DNA of 36,990 nt from Holophagaceae bacterium (GTDB taxonomy: Bacteria > Acidobacteriota > Holophagae > Holophagales > Holophagaceae), in assembly GCA_003165415.1 (NCBI GenBank), contig PLUC01000235.1:14813-51802 (forward strand). The letters are read 5' to 3'. The first letter of the stretch is position 1. Every line of letters starts with the position of its first letter. The position numbers were made by a program, and so were the translations under genes. This document shows, one piece after another, positions 9,417 through 17,753 of the stretch. The notes beneath the pieces were generated by a model that did no database searches, was not told the DNA's origin, and was given only the letters and a program-made list of their open reading frames with translations.

Positions 9417-10313
9417 GTGACTCGCCCGCTCCGGGAGCATCCCCTGGCGGCCTGGCTCGCCCTGGCCACCGGCATCGTCTGCATCGGCTTCTCCGCCATC
9501 TTCGTGAAGCTGGCCCAGGTGCCCGGCCCGGTGTCGGCCTTCTACCGGGTGCTCATCGCCGGGGCGGTGCTGCTGCCCTGGTGGCTGGCCCGGGGGCGCC
9601 GGCGCTTGTCCAGGGCCGACCTGCGCCTGATCGTCGCCGGCGGGATCTTCTTCGCCGTGGACATCGCCATGTGGAACACCAGCCTGCTGCTCACCTCGGC
9701 GGCCACGGCCACCCTGCTGGCCAACAACTCGCCGCTGTGGGTGGGGCTGGCTGGATTCGTGCTGTTCCGGGAGCGCCTGTCCGGGCGCTACTGGCTGGGG
9801 CTGGCGGTGGCCCTGGCCGGCATGATGTGGCTGGTGGGCGGGGCGGCGTTCCGCCACCTGCGGCTGGACCTGGGCAGCATGCTGGCGGTGGGCGCCAGCG
9901 TCTTCTACGCGGCCTACCTGCTCACCGCGCACCGGGCCCGGGCCCGGGTGGACCTGCTGACGGTGGTGACCCTGTCCACCCTGGTGAGCATCGTCGCGCT
10001 GCTGGTCATCAACCTGGCCATGGGCACCACCCTGGTCGGTTACAGCCGCTCCGCCTGGCTGGCCCTGGCCGGGCTGGGGCTGGTCTCCCAGCTGGGCGGC
10101 TGGCTGTGCATCAACTACGCCCTGGGCCACCTGCGCGCGGCCCCGGTGTCGGTGTGCCTGCTGGCCCAGGTGGTGGTCACCGCCCTGGTGGCGATTCCCG
10201 TGCTGGGCGAGCTGGTGCACACCAACCAGGTGGTGGGCGGCATCCTGGTGCTGGCCGGCATCTTCCTCGTCATCCAGGGCACCGGCCGGGAAGAGTTGCC
10301 CCTTCCGGAATAG
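9417..10313 (+). CDS. EamA/DMT-family transporter
   Basis: A 298-residue inner-membrane protein with ten hydrophobic segments in two five-helix EamA repeats (about 10-140 and 155-290). The first contains ATATLLANNSPLWVGL, and the second ends in the LGELVHTNQVVGGILVLAG typical of RhaT/YdcZ-like metabolite exporters. Start is GTG at 9417; the next residues RPLREHPLAAWLA lead straight into TM1. The substrate is unknown. Family members export amino acids, purines or other small metabolites. Its 5' end borders the decayed toxin-antitoxin patch, so the original upstream region may have been altered. Confidence 0.92.
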   Translation: MTRPLREHPLAAWLALATGIVCIGFSAIFVKLAQVPGPVSAFYRVLIAGAVLLPWWLARGRRRLSRADLRLIVAGGIFFAVDIAMWNTSLLLTSAATATLLANNSPLWVGLAGFVLFRERLSGRYWLGLAVALAGMMWLVGGAAFRHLRLDLGSMLAVGASVFYAAYLLTAHRARARVDLLTVVTLSTLVSIVALLVINLAMGTTLVGYSRSAWLALAGLGLVSQLGGWLCINYALGHLRAAPVSVCLLAQVVVTALVAIPVLGELVHTNQVVGGILVLAGIFLVIQGTGREELPLPE

Positions 10314-10347
10314 GCCCATTGGATTATTGAATACTGGCGGCAATGCC

Positions 10348-10377
10348 TTGACGCGACCCCGGTCGAGCCGGGATAAC
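10348..10377 (+). promoter_or_regulatory. Candidate sigma-70 promoter for the XRE-cupin/acyl-CoA synthetase operon
   Basis: TTGACG at 10348-10353, 18-base spacer, GATAAC at 10372-10377, 25 bases before the ATG at 10402. The spacer holds a GC palindrome (CCCCGGTCGAGCCGGG) that could be an operator for the regulator encoded downstream. Confidence 0.4.
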
Positions 10378-10401
10378 CATGGTTTCACCCCGGAGACAGT
10401 C

Positions 10402-10965
10402 ATGCCCAAATCCCAGGACCTCGGTGACCGCATTCTCGCCTTCCGGGAACGGCTGGGCCTGTCCCAGGCGGAACTGGCGGTGAACTCCGGGGTGGACGCG
10501 GCCCTGGTGGCGGCGGTGGAGGCCGGCGACGCCTTCCCCGCCCTGGGCATCCTGATGAAGCTGTCCCGGGCCCTGGGCCAGCGGCTGGGCACCTTCGTGG
10601 ACGACCAGTGCCGCCCGGACCCCCTCATCGTCCGGGCCGCGGAGCGCCAGCCTGGGTTCCGCCAGCACGTGGCCACCCCGGATGAATCCATCCGCTACTT
10701 CCCCCTGGGCCGGGGCAAGGCCGACCGGCACATGGAACCGCTGTTCATCGAGATCAGCCCGGAGCTGCCGGTGCACCTCACCAGCCACGAGGGGGAGGAG
10801 TTCCTCATCGCGGTCTCGGGCCAGCTGGTGATCCACTACGGCAAGGACCGGCATCTGCTGGAGCCCGGGGACTCGGTCTACTACAACTCCATCGTCCCCC
10901 ACTCGGTGAGCGCCGGCGGCGGCGCTTCCGCCACGGCCTACGCCGTCATCTACCAGCCGTTCTGA
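10402..10965 (+). CDS. XRE-family regulator with cupin sensor domain
   Basis: 187 residues. The N-terminal helix-turn-helix spans about 7-62 (LGLSQAELAVNSGVDAALVAAVEAG). The C-terminal cupin spans about 105-185, with HLTSHEGEEFLIAVSGQLVI and LEPGDSVYYNSIVPHSV. This is the MerR-independent XRE-cupin class (PuuR/SutR-like) that senses a small ligand. The TGATG overlap with the acyl-CoA synthetase indicates coupled translation and a shared pathway; this pairing recurs in other bacteria. It probably represses or activates its own operon in response to a carboxylic acid. I chose the ATG at 10402, which begins the HTH domain, over an in-frame start at 10327. Confidence 0.92.
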   Translation: MPKSQDLGDRILAFRERLGLSQAELAVNSGVDAALVAAVEAGDAFPALGILMKLSRALGQRLGTFVDDQCRPDPLIVRAAERQPGFRQHVATPDESIRYFPLGRGKADRHMEPLFIEISPELPVHLTSHEGEEFLIAVSGQLVIHYGKDRHLLEPGDSVYYNSIVPHSVSAGGGASATAYAVIYQPF

Positions 10966-12716
10966 TGGGCGCGCTCACCGTAGCCTCCCCGGCCATGACC
11001 GCCCCCACCCAGGGGCCGTTCGACCTTTCCGTATCCATGGGCCCCCTGCCCGAAGGGGTCGAGGCCATCCGCGAGCTGACCCTCGGCGAGGCCTTCGACA
11101 CCACCGCCGCCGCTTTTCCGGACCAGGACGCGGTGGTCTACGCGGACCGCAACTACCGGCTCACCTGGCGCCAGTTCAAGGAGGACGTGGACCGCCTGGC
11201 CCGGGGCCTCATGGGCCTGGGCGTCGCCAAGGGCGAGAAGGTGGCCGTGTGGGCCACCAACGTGCCGCACTGGGTGACCCTGCAGTTCGCCACCGCCCAG
11301 ATCGGGGCGGTGCTGCTCACCATCAACACCAACTGCAAGTCCGCGGAGATCGATTACCTGCTCCGGCAGTCGGAGACCGAGAACATCTACATCGTCGACG
11401 GGGTGCGCGACACCGACTTCGTGGCCACCCTGTACGAGCTGGTGCCGGAGCTCAGGACCCAGCCCCGGGGCGAGCTGCGCGCCCCCCGCTATCCCCACCT
11501 GAAGCGGGTGCTGTTCCTGGGCCCGGAAAAGCATCGGGGCATCTACGCCATGCCCGAGGTGATGGCCCTGGCCTGCACCGTGACCGAAGAGGAATACCGG
11601 GACCGGCAGCGCCAGCTCTCCTGCCGGGACGTGGTGAACATGCAGTACACCTCCGGCACCACCGGCTTCCCCAAGGGGGTCCAGCTCACCCACCGCAACA
11701 TCCTCAATAACGGCTACTGGATCGGCGCCAACCAGAGCCTGTCCTCGCGGGACCGGGTGTGCATCCCGGTGCCCCTGTTCCATTGCTTCGGCTGCGTGCT
11801 GGGGGTGATGGCCTGCCTGAACCACGGCTCGACCATGGTCATCCTGGAGAAGTTCGACCCGGTCAACGTCATGATGAGCGTGGAGCGGGAACGCTGCACA
11901 GCGCTCTACGGGGTGCCCACCATGTTCATCGCCGTGCTGGAGCATCCCCTGTTCGCCAAGTTCGACTTCAGCACCCTGCGCACCGGCATCATGGCCGGCT
12001 CCCCCTGCCCCGCCAAGACCATGAGCGAGTGCGTGGAGCGCATGCACATGCATGAAGTCACCATCTGCTATGGGCTCACCGAATCCAGCCCGGTGATGAC
12101 CCAGACCCGGTTCGATGAGCCCGACATGGCCCGCAAATGCAGCACCGTGGGCCGGGCCCTGCCTGGGGTGGAGGTGGCCGTCATTTCCCCGGAGACCGGA
12201 CAGATCGTGCCGCCGGACCAGCCGGGCGAGCTCTGCTGTCGCGGCTACCTGAATATGAGCGGCTATTACAACCTGCCCGCGGAGACCGCCGCCTGCATCG
12301 ACCCCAACGGCTGGCTGCATTCCGGGGATATCGGGATCATGGACGCCCAGGGCTACTACCGGGTCACCGGCCGGCTCAAGGACATGATCATCCGCGGCGG
12401 GGAGAATATCTACCCCAAGGAAGTGGAAGAGTTCCTCCATTCCATGGAAGGCATCTCGGACATCCAGGTGGTGGGGGTCCCGTCCCGCACCCACGGGGAG
12501 GAAGTGGCGGCCTTCGTCGTCCTGAAGGCCGGCGCCACCCTGGTGGAGGCCGACATCCAGGACTTCTGCCGCGGCAAGATCGGCCGGCACAAGATTCCCC
12601 GCTTCGTCGCCTTCGTGTCCTCCTTCCCGATGACCGCCAGCGGCAAGATCCAGAAGTACAAGCTGAGGGAGCAGGCGGTGGAACTCTGGCCCGGCGCTGC
12701 AAAGGTTGAGGCTTAG
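10965..12716 (+). CDS. AMP-forming acyl-CoA synthetase
   Basis: 583 residues of the ANL superfamily. It activates a carboxylic acid, probably a fatty acid, to its acyl-AMP and then its CoA thioester. Motifs in order are the P-loop YTSGTTGFPKGVQLTH, the A5 motif YGLTESSPV, the A7/A8 hinge region GWLHSGDIG and RLKDMIIRGGENIYPKE, and the catalytic lysine in ASGKIQKYKLRE near the end. The FACS-like spacing and length suit medium- or long-chain substrates. It is cotranslated with the XRE-cupin regulator (TGATG). No other beta-oxidation gene is adjacent. Confidence 0.94.
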   Translation: MGALTVASPAMTAPTQGPFDLSVSMGPLPEGVEAIRELTLGEAFDTTAAAFPDQDAVVYADRNYRLTWRQFKEDVDRLARGLMGLGVAKGEKVAVWATNVPHWVTLQFATAQIGAVLLTINTNCKSAEIDYLLRQSETENIYIVDGVRDTDFVATLYELVPELRTQPRGELRAPRYPHLKRVLFLGPEKHRGIYAMPEVMALACTVTEEEYRDRQRQLSCRDVVNMQYTSGTTGFPKGVQLTHRNILNNGYWIGANQSLSSRDRVCIPVPLFHCFGCVLGVMACLNHGSTMVILEKFDPVNVMMSVERERCTALYGVPTMFIAVLEHPLFAKFDFSTLRTGIMAGSPCPAKTMSECVERMHMHEVTICYGLTESSPVMTQTRFDEPDMARKCSTVGRALPGVEVAVISPETGQIVPPDQPGELCCRGYLNMSGYYNLPAETAACIDPNGWLHSGDIGIMDAQGYYRVTGRLKDMIIRGGENIYPKEVEEFLHSMEGISDIQVVGVPSRTHGEEVAAFVVLKAGATLVEADIQDFCRGKIGRHKIPRFVAFVSSFPMTASGKIQKYKLREQAVELWPGAAKVEA

Positions 12717-12775
12717 TGATTGGCATTGCGTCCGCCTCCCCGGGAGTACATCCTTGACTTGTTAGTGGAGGCAGC

Positions 12776-12961
12776 ATGGGCAGTATCGGCATCGAAAAAC
12801 TTCTTCTGTTGGGCATCGCCCTCTTGATCTTCTTCGGTCCCAACAAGCTTCCGGAACTGGGCAAGGCCCTGGGCAAGGGCATCCAGGAATTCAAGAAGGC
12901 CTCCCGGGAGCTCACTGAGAACATCAAGGAAGGCGCCACGGAAGAGGAAAAGAAGAGTTGA
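12776..12961 (+). CDS. tatA: Sec-independent (Tat) protein translocase subunit TatA
   Basis: A 61-residue pore subunit of the twin-arginine translocation system, which exports folded proteins. One N-terminal membrane helix (IEKLLLLGIALLIFF) leads into the hinge FGPNKLPELGKALGKG. An amphipathic helix and a charged tail follow. A GGAGG at 12765-12769 supports the ATG at 12776. tatC and tatB are not nearby. Its end overlaps the MFS gene by four bases (TTGA), so the two may be cotranscribed. It is short compared with the 80-90 residues of E. coli TatA but within the family range. Confidence 0.95.
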   Translation: MGSIGIEKLLLLGIALLIFFGPNKLPELGKALGKGIQEFKKASRELTENIKEGATEEEKKS

Positions 12962-14220
12962 TTCCACCCGCGGAAAGGGGGCCGGCCGGCACGGGCTGGC
13001 TCAACCGGACCGTGTGGGGCATGGCCGTCACCAGCTTCCTGTCGGATATGGGCCACGAGGCCCAGAGCACCCTGCTTCCGGGCTTCATGGCCGCCCTGGG
13101 GCTGCCGCCGGCCGCCTTGGGGGCGGTGGAGGGCGCCGCCGACGCGGCCTCCAGTTTCATGAAGCTGCTGGCCGGCTGGTTTTCCGACCGGCTGGGCCGG
13201 CGCAAGGGGCTGGTGGTGTTCGGCTACGTGGCCACGGGCCTGTCCTCGGGGGTCATCGCCCTGGCGGGGGGCTGGCCGCTGATCCTGGCCGGCAAGTTCT
13301 TCGGCTGGGTGGGCCGGGGCGGCAAGGCGCCGCTGCGGGACGCGCTGCTCACCGACAGCATCCCCCTGGAAGCCCGCGGCCGGGCCTTCGGCTTCCACCG
13401 GGCCGGGGACACCCTGGGCGCCATCCTGGGCCCCCTGGCGGCGGTGGGCCTCATGGCCTGGGGCACCGGCCACGGCTTGGCGCCGCTGCGCCTGGGCCGC
13501 ACCCTCATCGCCTGGACCCTGGTGCCGGGGGTGCTGTCCGGGCTGGCCTTCGCCCTCCTGGTCCAGGAGCGGGCCCGGCTCCCGCGTCCCCACCCGTCCT
13601 TCCGCCACGCCCTGGGCCGGATGCCCGCCGCCTTCCGCCGGATGCTCGCCGGGGTGGGCTGCTTCGGCGCCGGGGACTTCGCCCACACCCTGCTGATCCT
13701 GGCCGCCACCCAGCTCCTGGCCCCGCGCCTGGGCCTGGGCCGGGCCGCGGTGTGGGGCGGCCTGCTCTACGTGCTGCACAACGTCGTCTACGCCCTGTCG
13801 GCCTACCCTGTGGGCGCCGCCGCCGACCGCTGGCGCAGCCACCGGCGGCTCCTGGGCCTGGGCTACGCCCTGGGCGCCCTGGTGCCGCTGGCGTTGATCC
13901 CCTGCTTCCACCAGGGCTGGGCCGGCCTGGGGGCGCTGGCGGGCATCTTCGCCCTGGCCGGGCTGGTGAGCGGGATCCGGGACACCCTGGAAGGGGCCGC
14001 CAGCGCCGAGCTGATCCCCGCCGAGCACCGCGGCCTGGGCTTCGGCCTGCTGGGCGGGGTGAACGGGGCGGGCGACCTGGTCTCCAGCCTCCTGGTGGGC
14101 GCCCTGTGGACGCTGCACCCGGCCCTGGGCTTCGGCTACGCGGCGGCGCTCATGGCCCTGGGCGCCGCCGTGCTGCTCAGCGCAAAGCCAGAGGGAAGTC
14201 CGGCACCGCCGCGGGCTTGA
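12958..14220 (+). CDS. MFS transporter
   Basis: A 420-residue transporter with about 12 hydrophobic segments. The loop 2-3 motif A is clear (GWFSDRLGRRKGLVV). The central block GRGGKAPLRDALLTDS followed by GRAFGFHRAGDTLGAILGP is characteristic of a subgroup of bacterial MFS proteins annotated only as general transporters. The first half begins close to the family start with VWGMAVTSFLSDMGHEAQ. The predicted TTG start at 12958 overlaps the tatA stop, consistent with coupled translation. The substrate cannot be inferred. It converges with the aldo/keto reductase gene. Confidence 0.9.
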   Translation: MIPPAERGPAGTGWLNRTVWGMAVTSFLSDMGHEAQSTLLPGFMAALGLPPAALGAVEGAADAASSFMKLLAGWFSDRLGRRKGLVVFGYVATGLSSGVIALAGGWPLILAGKFFGWVGRGGKAPLRDALLTDSIPLEARGRAFGFHRAGDTLGAILGPLAAVGLMAWGTGHGLAPLRLGRTLIAWTLVPGVLSGLAFALLVQERARLPRPHPSFRHALGRMPAAFRRMLAGVGCFGAGDFAHTLLILAATQLLAPRLGLGRAAVWGGLLYVLHNVVYALSAYPVGAAADRWRSHRRLLGLGYALGALVPLALIPCFHQGWAGLGALAGIFALAGLVSGIRDTLEGAASAELIPAEHRGLGFGLLGGVNGAGDLVSSLLVGALWTLHPALGFGYAAALMALGAAVLLSAKPEGSPAPPRA

Positions 14221-14239
14221 TAATAGGTTCCTGGCAGAT

Positions 14240-15379
14240 TCAACGAACCAGGGCCCCGTGGGCTTCCTTGAGTTTTTCCATGATGGGAATGCCCTGCGGG
14301 CACTTGGTCTCGCAGGCCCCGCATTCCTGGCACTGGTCGGCGCCGTGGCCCTGGCTGGCGAAGAAGGTGTCGTACTGCCAGGCGGCCGCCTTCCAGGCGT
14401 TGAACATCGCGCCGGTGTTGTAGGCGGAAAACGTTTCCGGGATGGCCACGCCGCTGGGACAGGGGGCGCAGTAGCCGCAGGTGGTGCAGGGGACCCGCAC
14501 CCGGGCGGCGTAGATGGCGCGGACCTCCTCGATGCGGGCCAGGGTCCCGGCGTCCAGGCCGCCGGCCTGGGCCGCGTCGGCGCTGGCGAGGTTCTCCCGC
14601 AGTTGGTCCGCGGCGTTCATGCCGGACAGCGCCGTCACCACCTCCGGGTGGTTCCAGACCCAGCCCAGGGCCCAGGAGGCCGGGCTGCGCTCCGGGGCCC
14701 GGGCCCAGATGCGCTGGACGTCCTCCGGCTGGGCCGCGCCCAGGGTGCCGCCCCGCAGCGGCTCCATGGCGATGGTCCCGACGCCGCGGGCGGCGGCGTA
14801 GTGCAGGCCCTCGGTGCCGGCCTGGAACCCCTCGTCGATGAAGTTGTACTGGATCTGGCAGAACGCCCAGTCGTAGCCGTCGATGATGGTCTTGAAGACC
14901 CCGAGGGAATCGTGCACCGAGAAGCCCAGGTGGCGGATCCGGCCGTCGGCCAGGGCCCGCTCCATGGCCGGCAGGCCGCGGTGCTGCAGGGTGGTTTCCC
15001 AGCGGGCGGCGCTGAGGGCGTGCAGCAGGTAGAAGTCGATGTGGTCGGTGTCCAGCCGCTTGAGCTGCTCGTCCAGCAGCCGCTCCCAGTCGCTCTCCTG
15101 GTTCACCAGCCACACCGGCAGCTTGGTGGCCAGGCGCACCTGGTCCCGGTAGCCGTCCTTGAGCGCCCGGCCCACGAACGGCTCGCTCTCGCCACCGTGG
15201 TACGGGTAGGCGGTGTCCACGTAGTTCACCCCGGCGTCGATGGCCTGGCGCAGCAGGGCGCGGGCCGGCTCCTCGTCGATGCGCTTCGGGTCGCCGCCCA
15301 CCACCGGCAGGCGCATGCAGCCGAAGCCGAGCACGGAGACTTCGACCCCGGGAATGCGGGGAAACGTACGGTATTTCAT
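14240..15379 (-). CDS. Aldo/keto reductase with C-terminal 2x[4Fe-4S] ferredoxin domain
   Basis: 379 residues. An AKR barrel (about 1-290) has catalytic tyrosine in DTAYPYHGGES, lysine in LATKLPVW and histidine in YLLHAL. The tail has two cysteine clusters, CTTCGYCAPCPSG and CQECGACETKCPQG, spaced as in bacterial 8Fe ferredoxins. The enzyme is a cytoplasmic carbonyl oxidoreductase that may exchange electrons with ferredoxin-like carriers as well as NAD(P)H. The fused form is common in anaerobes. An AGAGGAT ribosome site precedes the ATG. The M20 gene is 13 bases upstream on the same strand, so the two may be an operon; the physiological substrate is unknown. Confidence 0.94.
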   Translation of the reverse strand: MKYRTFPRIPGVEVSVLGFGCMRLPVVGGDPKRIDEEPARALLRQAIDAGVNYVDTAYPYHGGESEPFVGRALKDGYRDQVRLATKLPVWLVNQESDWERLLDEQLKRLDTDHIDFYLLHALSAARWETTLQHRGLPAMERALADGRIRHLGFSVHDSLGVFKTIIDGYDWAFCQIQYNFIDEGFQAGTEGLHYAAARGVGTIAMEPLRGGTLGAAQPEDVQRIWARAPERSPASWALGWVWNHPEVVTALSGMNAADQLRENLASADAAQAGGLDAGTLARIEEVRAIYAARVRVPCTTCGYCAPCPSGVAIPETFSAYNTGAMFNAWKAAAWQYDTFFASQGHGADQCQECGACETKCPQGIPIMEKLKEAHGALVR

Positions 15380-15391
15380 CGGACCATCCTC

Positions 15392-16570
15392 TTACGCGAA
15401 TTCTACCGCCAGACGCTCGGCCGCGGCCAGGTTCACGGCTACCATGGCCCACAGCATGCCCTCGTCCACGTCGAACCGGGGGTTGTGGTTGGGGAAGCCG
15501 CTGCCGGTATTGAGGAACCAGTAGCAGCCGGGAACCCGCTCCAGGTAGTAGGCGAAATCCTCGGCGCCCATGCTGGGCCGGGTGAGCATCACCACCCGCC
15601 CCTCGCCCAGCGCCGCCCGGGCCGCTTCGGCGGCCACGGCCGTGGCCCGGGCGTCGTTCACCACCGGCGGATAGCCGTCATGCCACTGGTAGTCCAGCTT
15701 CAGCCCGTGCAGCCCGGCGATGCCCGCGGCGATGGCGCCGATGCGCGTGGACAGGATGGCGCGCAGGTCCGCGTGGATGCTCCGGGCCGTGCCCATGAAC
15801 TCGCAGCGTTCCGGAATGACGTTGAAGGTCTCCCCGCCGCGCACGCAGCACACCGATACCACCGCCGGCCGGGACTGGTCCAACTCCCGGGCGCGGAAGC
15901 TGTTCATGGCCAGGATGAATTCGGCCAGGGCGGAGATGGGGTCCGGGGTGGTGTGGGGCTGGGAGCCGTGCCCGCCGGAGCCGATGAAGGCGCCCTGGAA
16001 GCGGTCCGAGGCGGCCATCATCGGGCCGGGCATGAACCCGGCCTGGCCCGGCCCCAGTTCGCCGGCCAGGGTGCCCACGTGGCCGCCGAGGATGGCCGCG
16101 ACCCCCTCCAGCACCCCGGCCTCGATGAGCGTCCTGGCGCCGAAGCAGCCCTCCTCCCCGGCCTGGAACACCAGCCGGGCCCGGAACGGCAGCCGCCCCG
16201 CGGCCGCCTCCTCCGCCAGCAGGCCGGCCGCGCCCAGCAGGCAGGCGGTATGGGTGTCGTGGCCGCAGGCGTGCATCCGCCCGGGGAACTGGGAAGCGAA
16301 GGGCAGGCCGGTCAGTTCCGCCACCGGCAGGGCGTCCATGTCGGCGCGGATGGCCACCCGCGGGCCGCGGTCGCCCAGGTCCGCCCACATGCCGGAACCG
16401 GCCCGCACCGGCGCCAGACCCAGGCCGCGCAGGGCCGCCTCCACCATGGCGGCGGTCTCGGGCAGGTCCAGGCCGATCTCCGGAATGGCGTGGAGCGTCC
16501 TGCGCCACTGGATGACCCCGGGCAGGGTGGCCCGCACGCGCGGTTCAGGGAAAATCAGGGAAGCGCTCAT
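15392..16570 (-). CDS. M20-family amidohydrolase (hippurate hydrolase/IAA-amino acid hydrolase-like)
   Basis: A 392-residue cytoplasmic dinuclear metalloenzyme that cleaves N-acyl amino acids or related amides. Metal ligands appear in order: MHACGHDTHTA, QAGEEG, GGHVG and NHNPRFDVDE. A dimerisation (lid) domain lies between about 180 and 295, with GSGGHGSQPH. The N-terminal RRTLHAIPEIG is typical of the M20D subfamily. I start at the ATG at 16570 because GGAAAGA lies just upstream; an ATG at 16582 adds four residues. It is 13 bases from the AKR gene. It is one of three amide or peptide hydrolases in the window, but it is separate from the peptide-transport locus. Confidence 0.93.
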   Translation of the reverse strand: MSASLIFPEPRVRATLPGVIQWRRTLHAIPEIGLDLPETAAMVEAALRGLGLAPVRAGSGMWADLGDRGPRVAIRADMDALPVAELTGLPFASQFPGRMHACGHDTHTACLLGAAGLLAEEAAAGRLPFRARLVFQAGEEGCFGARTLIEAGVLEGVAAILGGHVGTLAGELGPGQAGFMPGPMMAASDRFQGAFIGSGGHGSQPHTTPDPISALAEFILAMNSFRARELDQSRPAVVSVCCVRGGETFNVIPERCEFMGTARSIHADLRAILSTRIGAIAAGIAGLHGLKLDYQWHDGYPPVVNDARATAVAAEAARAALGEGRVVMLTRPSMGAEDFAYYLERVPGCYWFLNTGSGFPNHNPRFDVDEGMLWAMVAVNLAAAERLAVEFA

Positions 16571-16673
16571 GGTTCTTTCCATTATGCGCCGGACCTATCC
16601 TACCTGGCCATTTTCGACGATGTTAACGTTATGCATCGCTTCTAGTGCCCCTCCACCTCGCCCCGGTGACCCC

Positions 16674-17753
16674 ATGCCCCCATCCAGCAAGCCCAGCCAC
16701 ACCGCCAGCCACTACGACCGGGAGCGCATCCTGGAGTTCGAGTTCGTCCGGGCCACGGAGAACGCGGCCCTGCAGGCCATCCACTGGTCCGGGCGGGGCG
16801 AGAAGGAGAAGGCCGACGCCGCGGCCTGCGCTGCCATCGCCGGCGTGTTCGACCAGCTGGACATCCGGGGCGAGGTGGTGATTGGCGAAGGGCTCAAGGA
16901 CAAGGCGCCGGGCATCTTCGTGGGCGAGCGGCTGGGTTCCTGGCGCCAGGGCGCGGCCCGGTTCGACCTGGCCATGGACCCCATCGACGGCACCGCCAAC
17001 GTCGCCAAGGGCTTGCCCAACAGCATCTCGGTGCTCGCGGCCGCCCAGGTGGCCAACGGCGCGGCCCACGCCATGCGCAACCTGCCGAGCTTCTTCAGCC
17101 ACAAGATCGCCTACGGCCCGGCGGTGAAACAGGCGCTGGAGGCCAAGGGCGACATCAACTTCCTGGACCTGCCGCTGGCCGAGGTCCTGGGGTTCGTGGC
17201 GGAAGCCCTGGGCAAGCGGGTGGGGGAGCTGGTGGTGGTCACCATGGACCGCCCGCGCCATGACGACATCATCCGCCAGGTGCGCGCGGTGGGTTCCGCC
17301 CTGCGCCTCATCTCCGACGGCGACATCACCGCCGCCGTGGCCCCTTCCCTGGCCCATTCCGGCGTCGACCTCTACGTGGGCATGGGCGGCTCCCCCGAAG
17401 GGGTGCTGGCGGCCGCGGCCCTGAAATGCCTGGGCGGCGACATCCAGTTGCGCATGTGGTTCGACCACGCCCGGCACCCCGGCCACCAGGCCGAAGTGGC
17501 CACCCTGGTGCCCCCGGAGGACCTCACCCGGGTGTTCCGGGTGGACGATCTGGTGGTGGGCGACAGCGCCCTGTTCTGCGCCACCGGCATCACCGACAGC
17601 ACGCTGCTGCCCGGGGTGAAGCTCATCGGCCACCGCGCCGAGACCCACTCCATCCTCATGCGCGCCCGCAGCGGCACCGTGCGCCACATCCAGGCCGTGC
17701 ACCAGCTGGACCGCAAGTCCACCCCGCTGCGGGAGTCCTTCCTGGAAGGTTAG
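16674..17753 (+). CDS. glpX: Class II fructose-1,6-bisphosphatase, GlpX type
   Basis: 359 residues. It hydrolyses fructose 1,6-bisphosphate to fructose 6-phosphate in gluconeogenesis. GlpX signatures are VRATENAALQA at the N-terminus, VIGEGLKDKAP and MDPIDGTANVAKG for metal and phosphate binding, GDITAAV, and VGMGGSPEGVLAAAALKC. The ATG at 16674 begins a short tail before the family N-terminus (RILEFEFVRATE). The 103-base gap upstream, shared with the divergent M20 gene, holds AT-rich sequence suited to promoters. It converges with the PilZ-pseudoreceiver gene, overlapping it by four bases. Confidence 0.96.
   Translation: MPPSSKPSHTASHYDRERILEFEFVRATENAALQAIHWSGRGEKEKADAAACAAIAGVFDQLDIRGEVVIGEGLKDKAPGIFVGERLGSWRQGAARFDLAMDPIDGTANVAKGLPNSISVLAAAQVANGAAHAMRNLPSFFSHKIAYGPAVKQALEAKGDINFLDLPLAEVLGFVAEALGKRVGELVVVTMDRPRHDDIIRQVRAVGSALRLISDGDITAAVAPSLAHSGVDLYVGMGGSPEGVLAAAALKCLGGDIQLRMWFDHARHPGHQAEVATLVPPEDLTRVFRVDDLVVGDSALFCATGITDSTLLPGVKLIGHRAETHSILMRARSGTVRHIQAVHQLDRKSTPLRESFLEG

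Noticed and set aside
14258-16645. 795-codon plus-strand frame over the AKR and M20 genes
   Set aside because: It spans two well-recognised genes on the other strand, with the same shadow composition and no motif.
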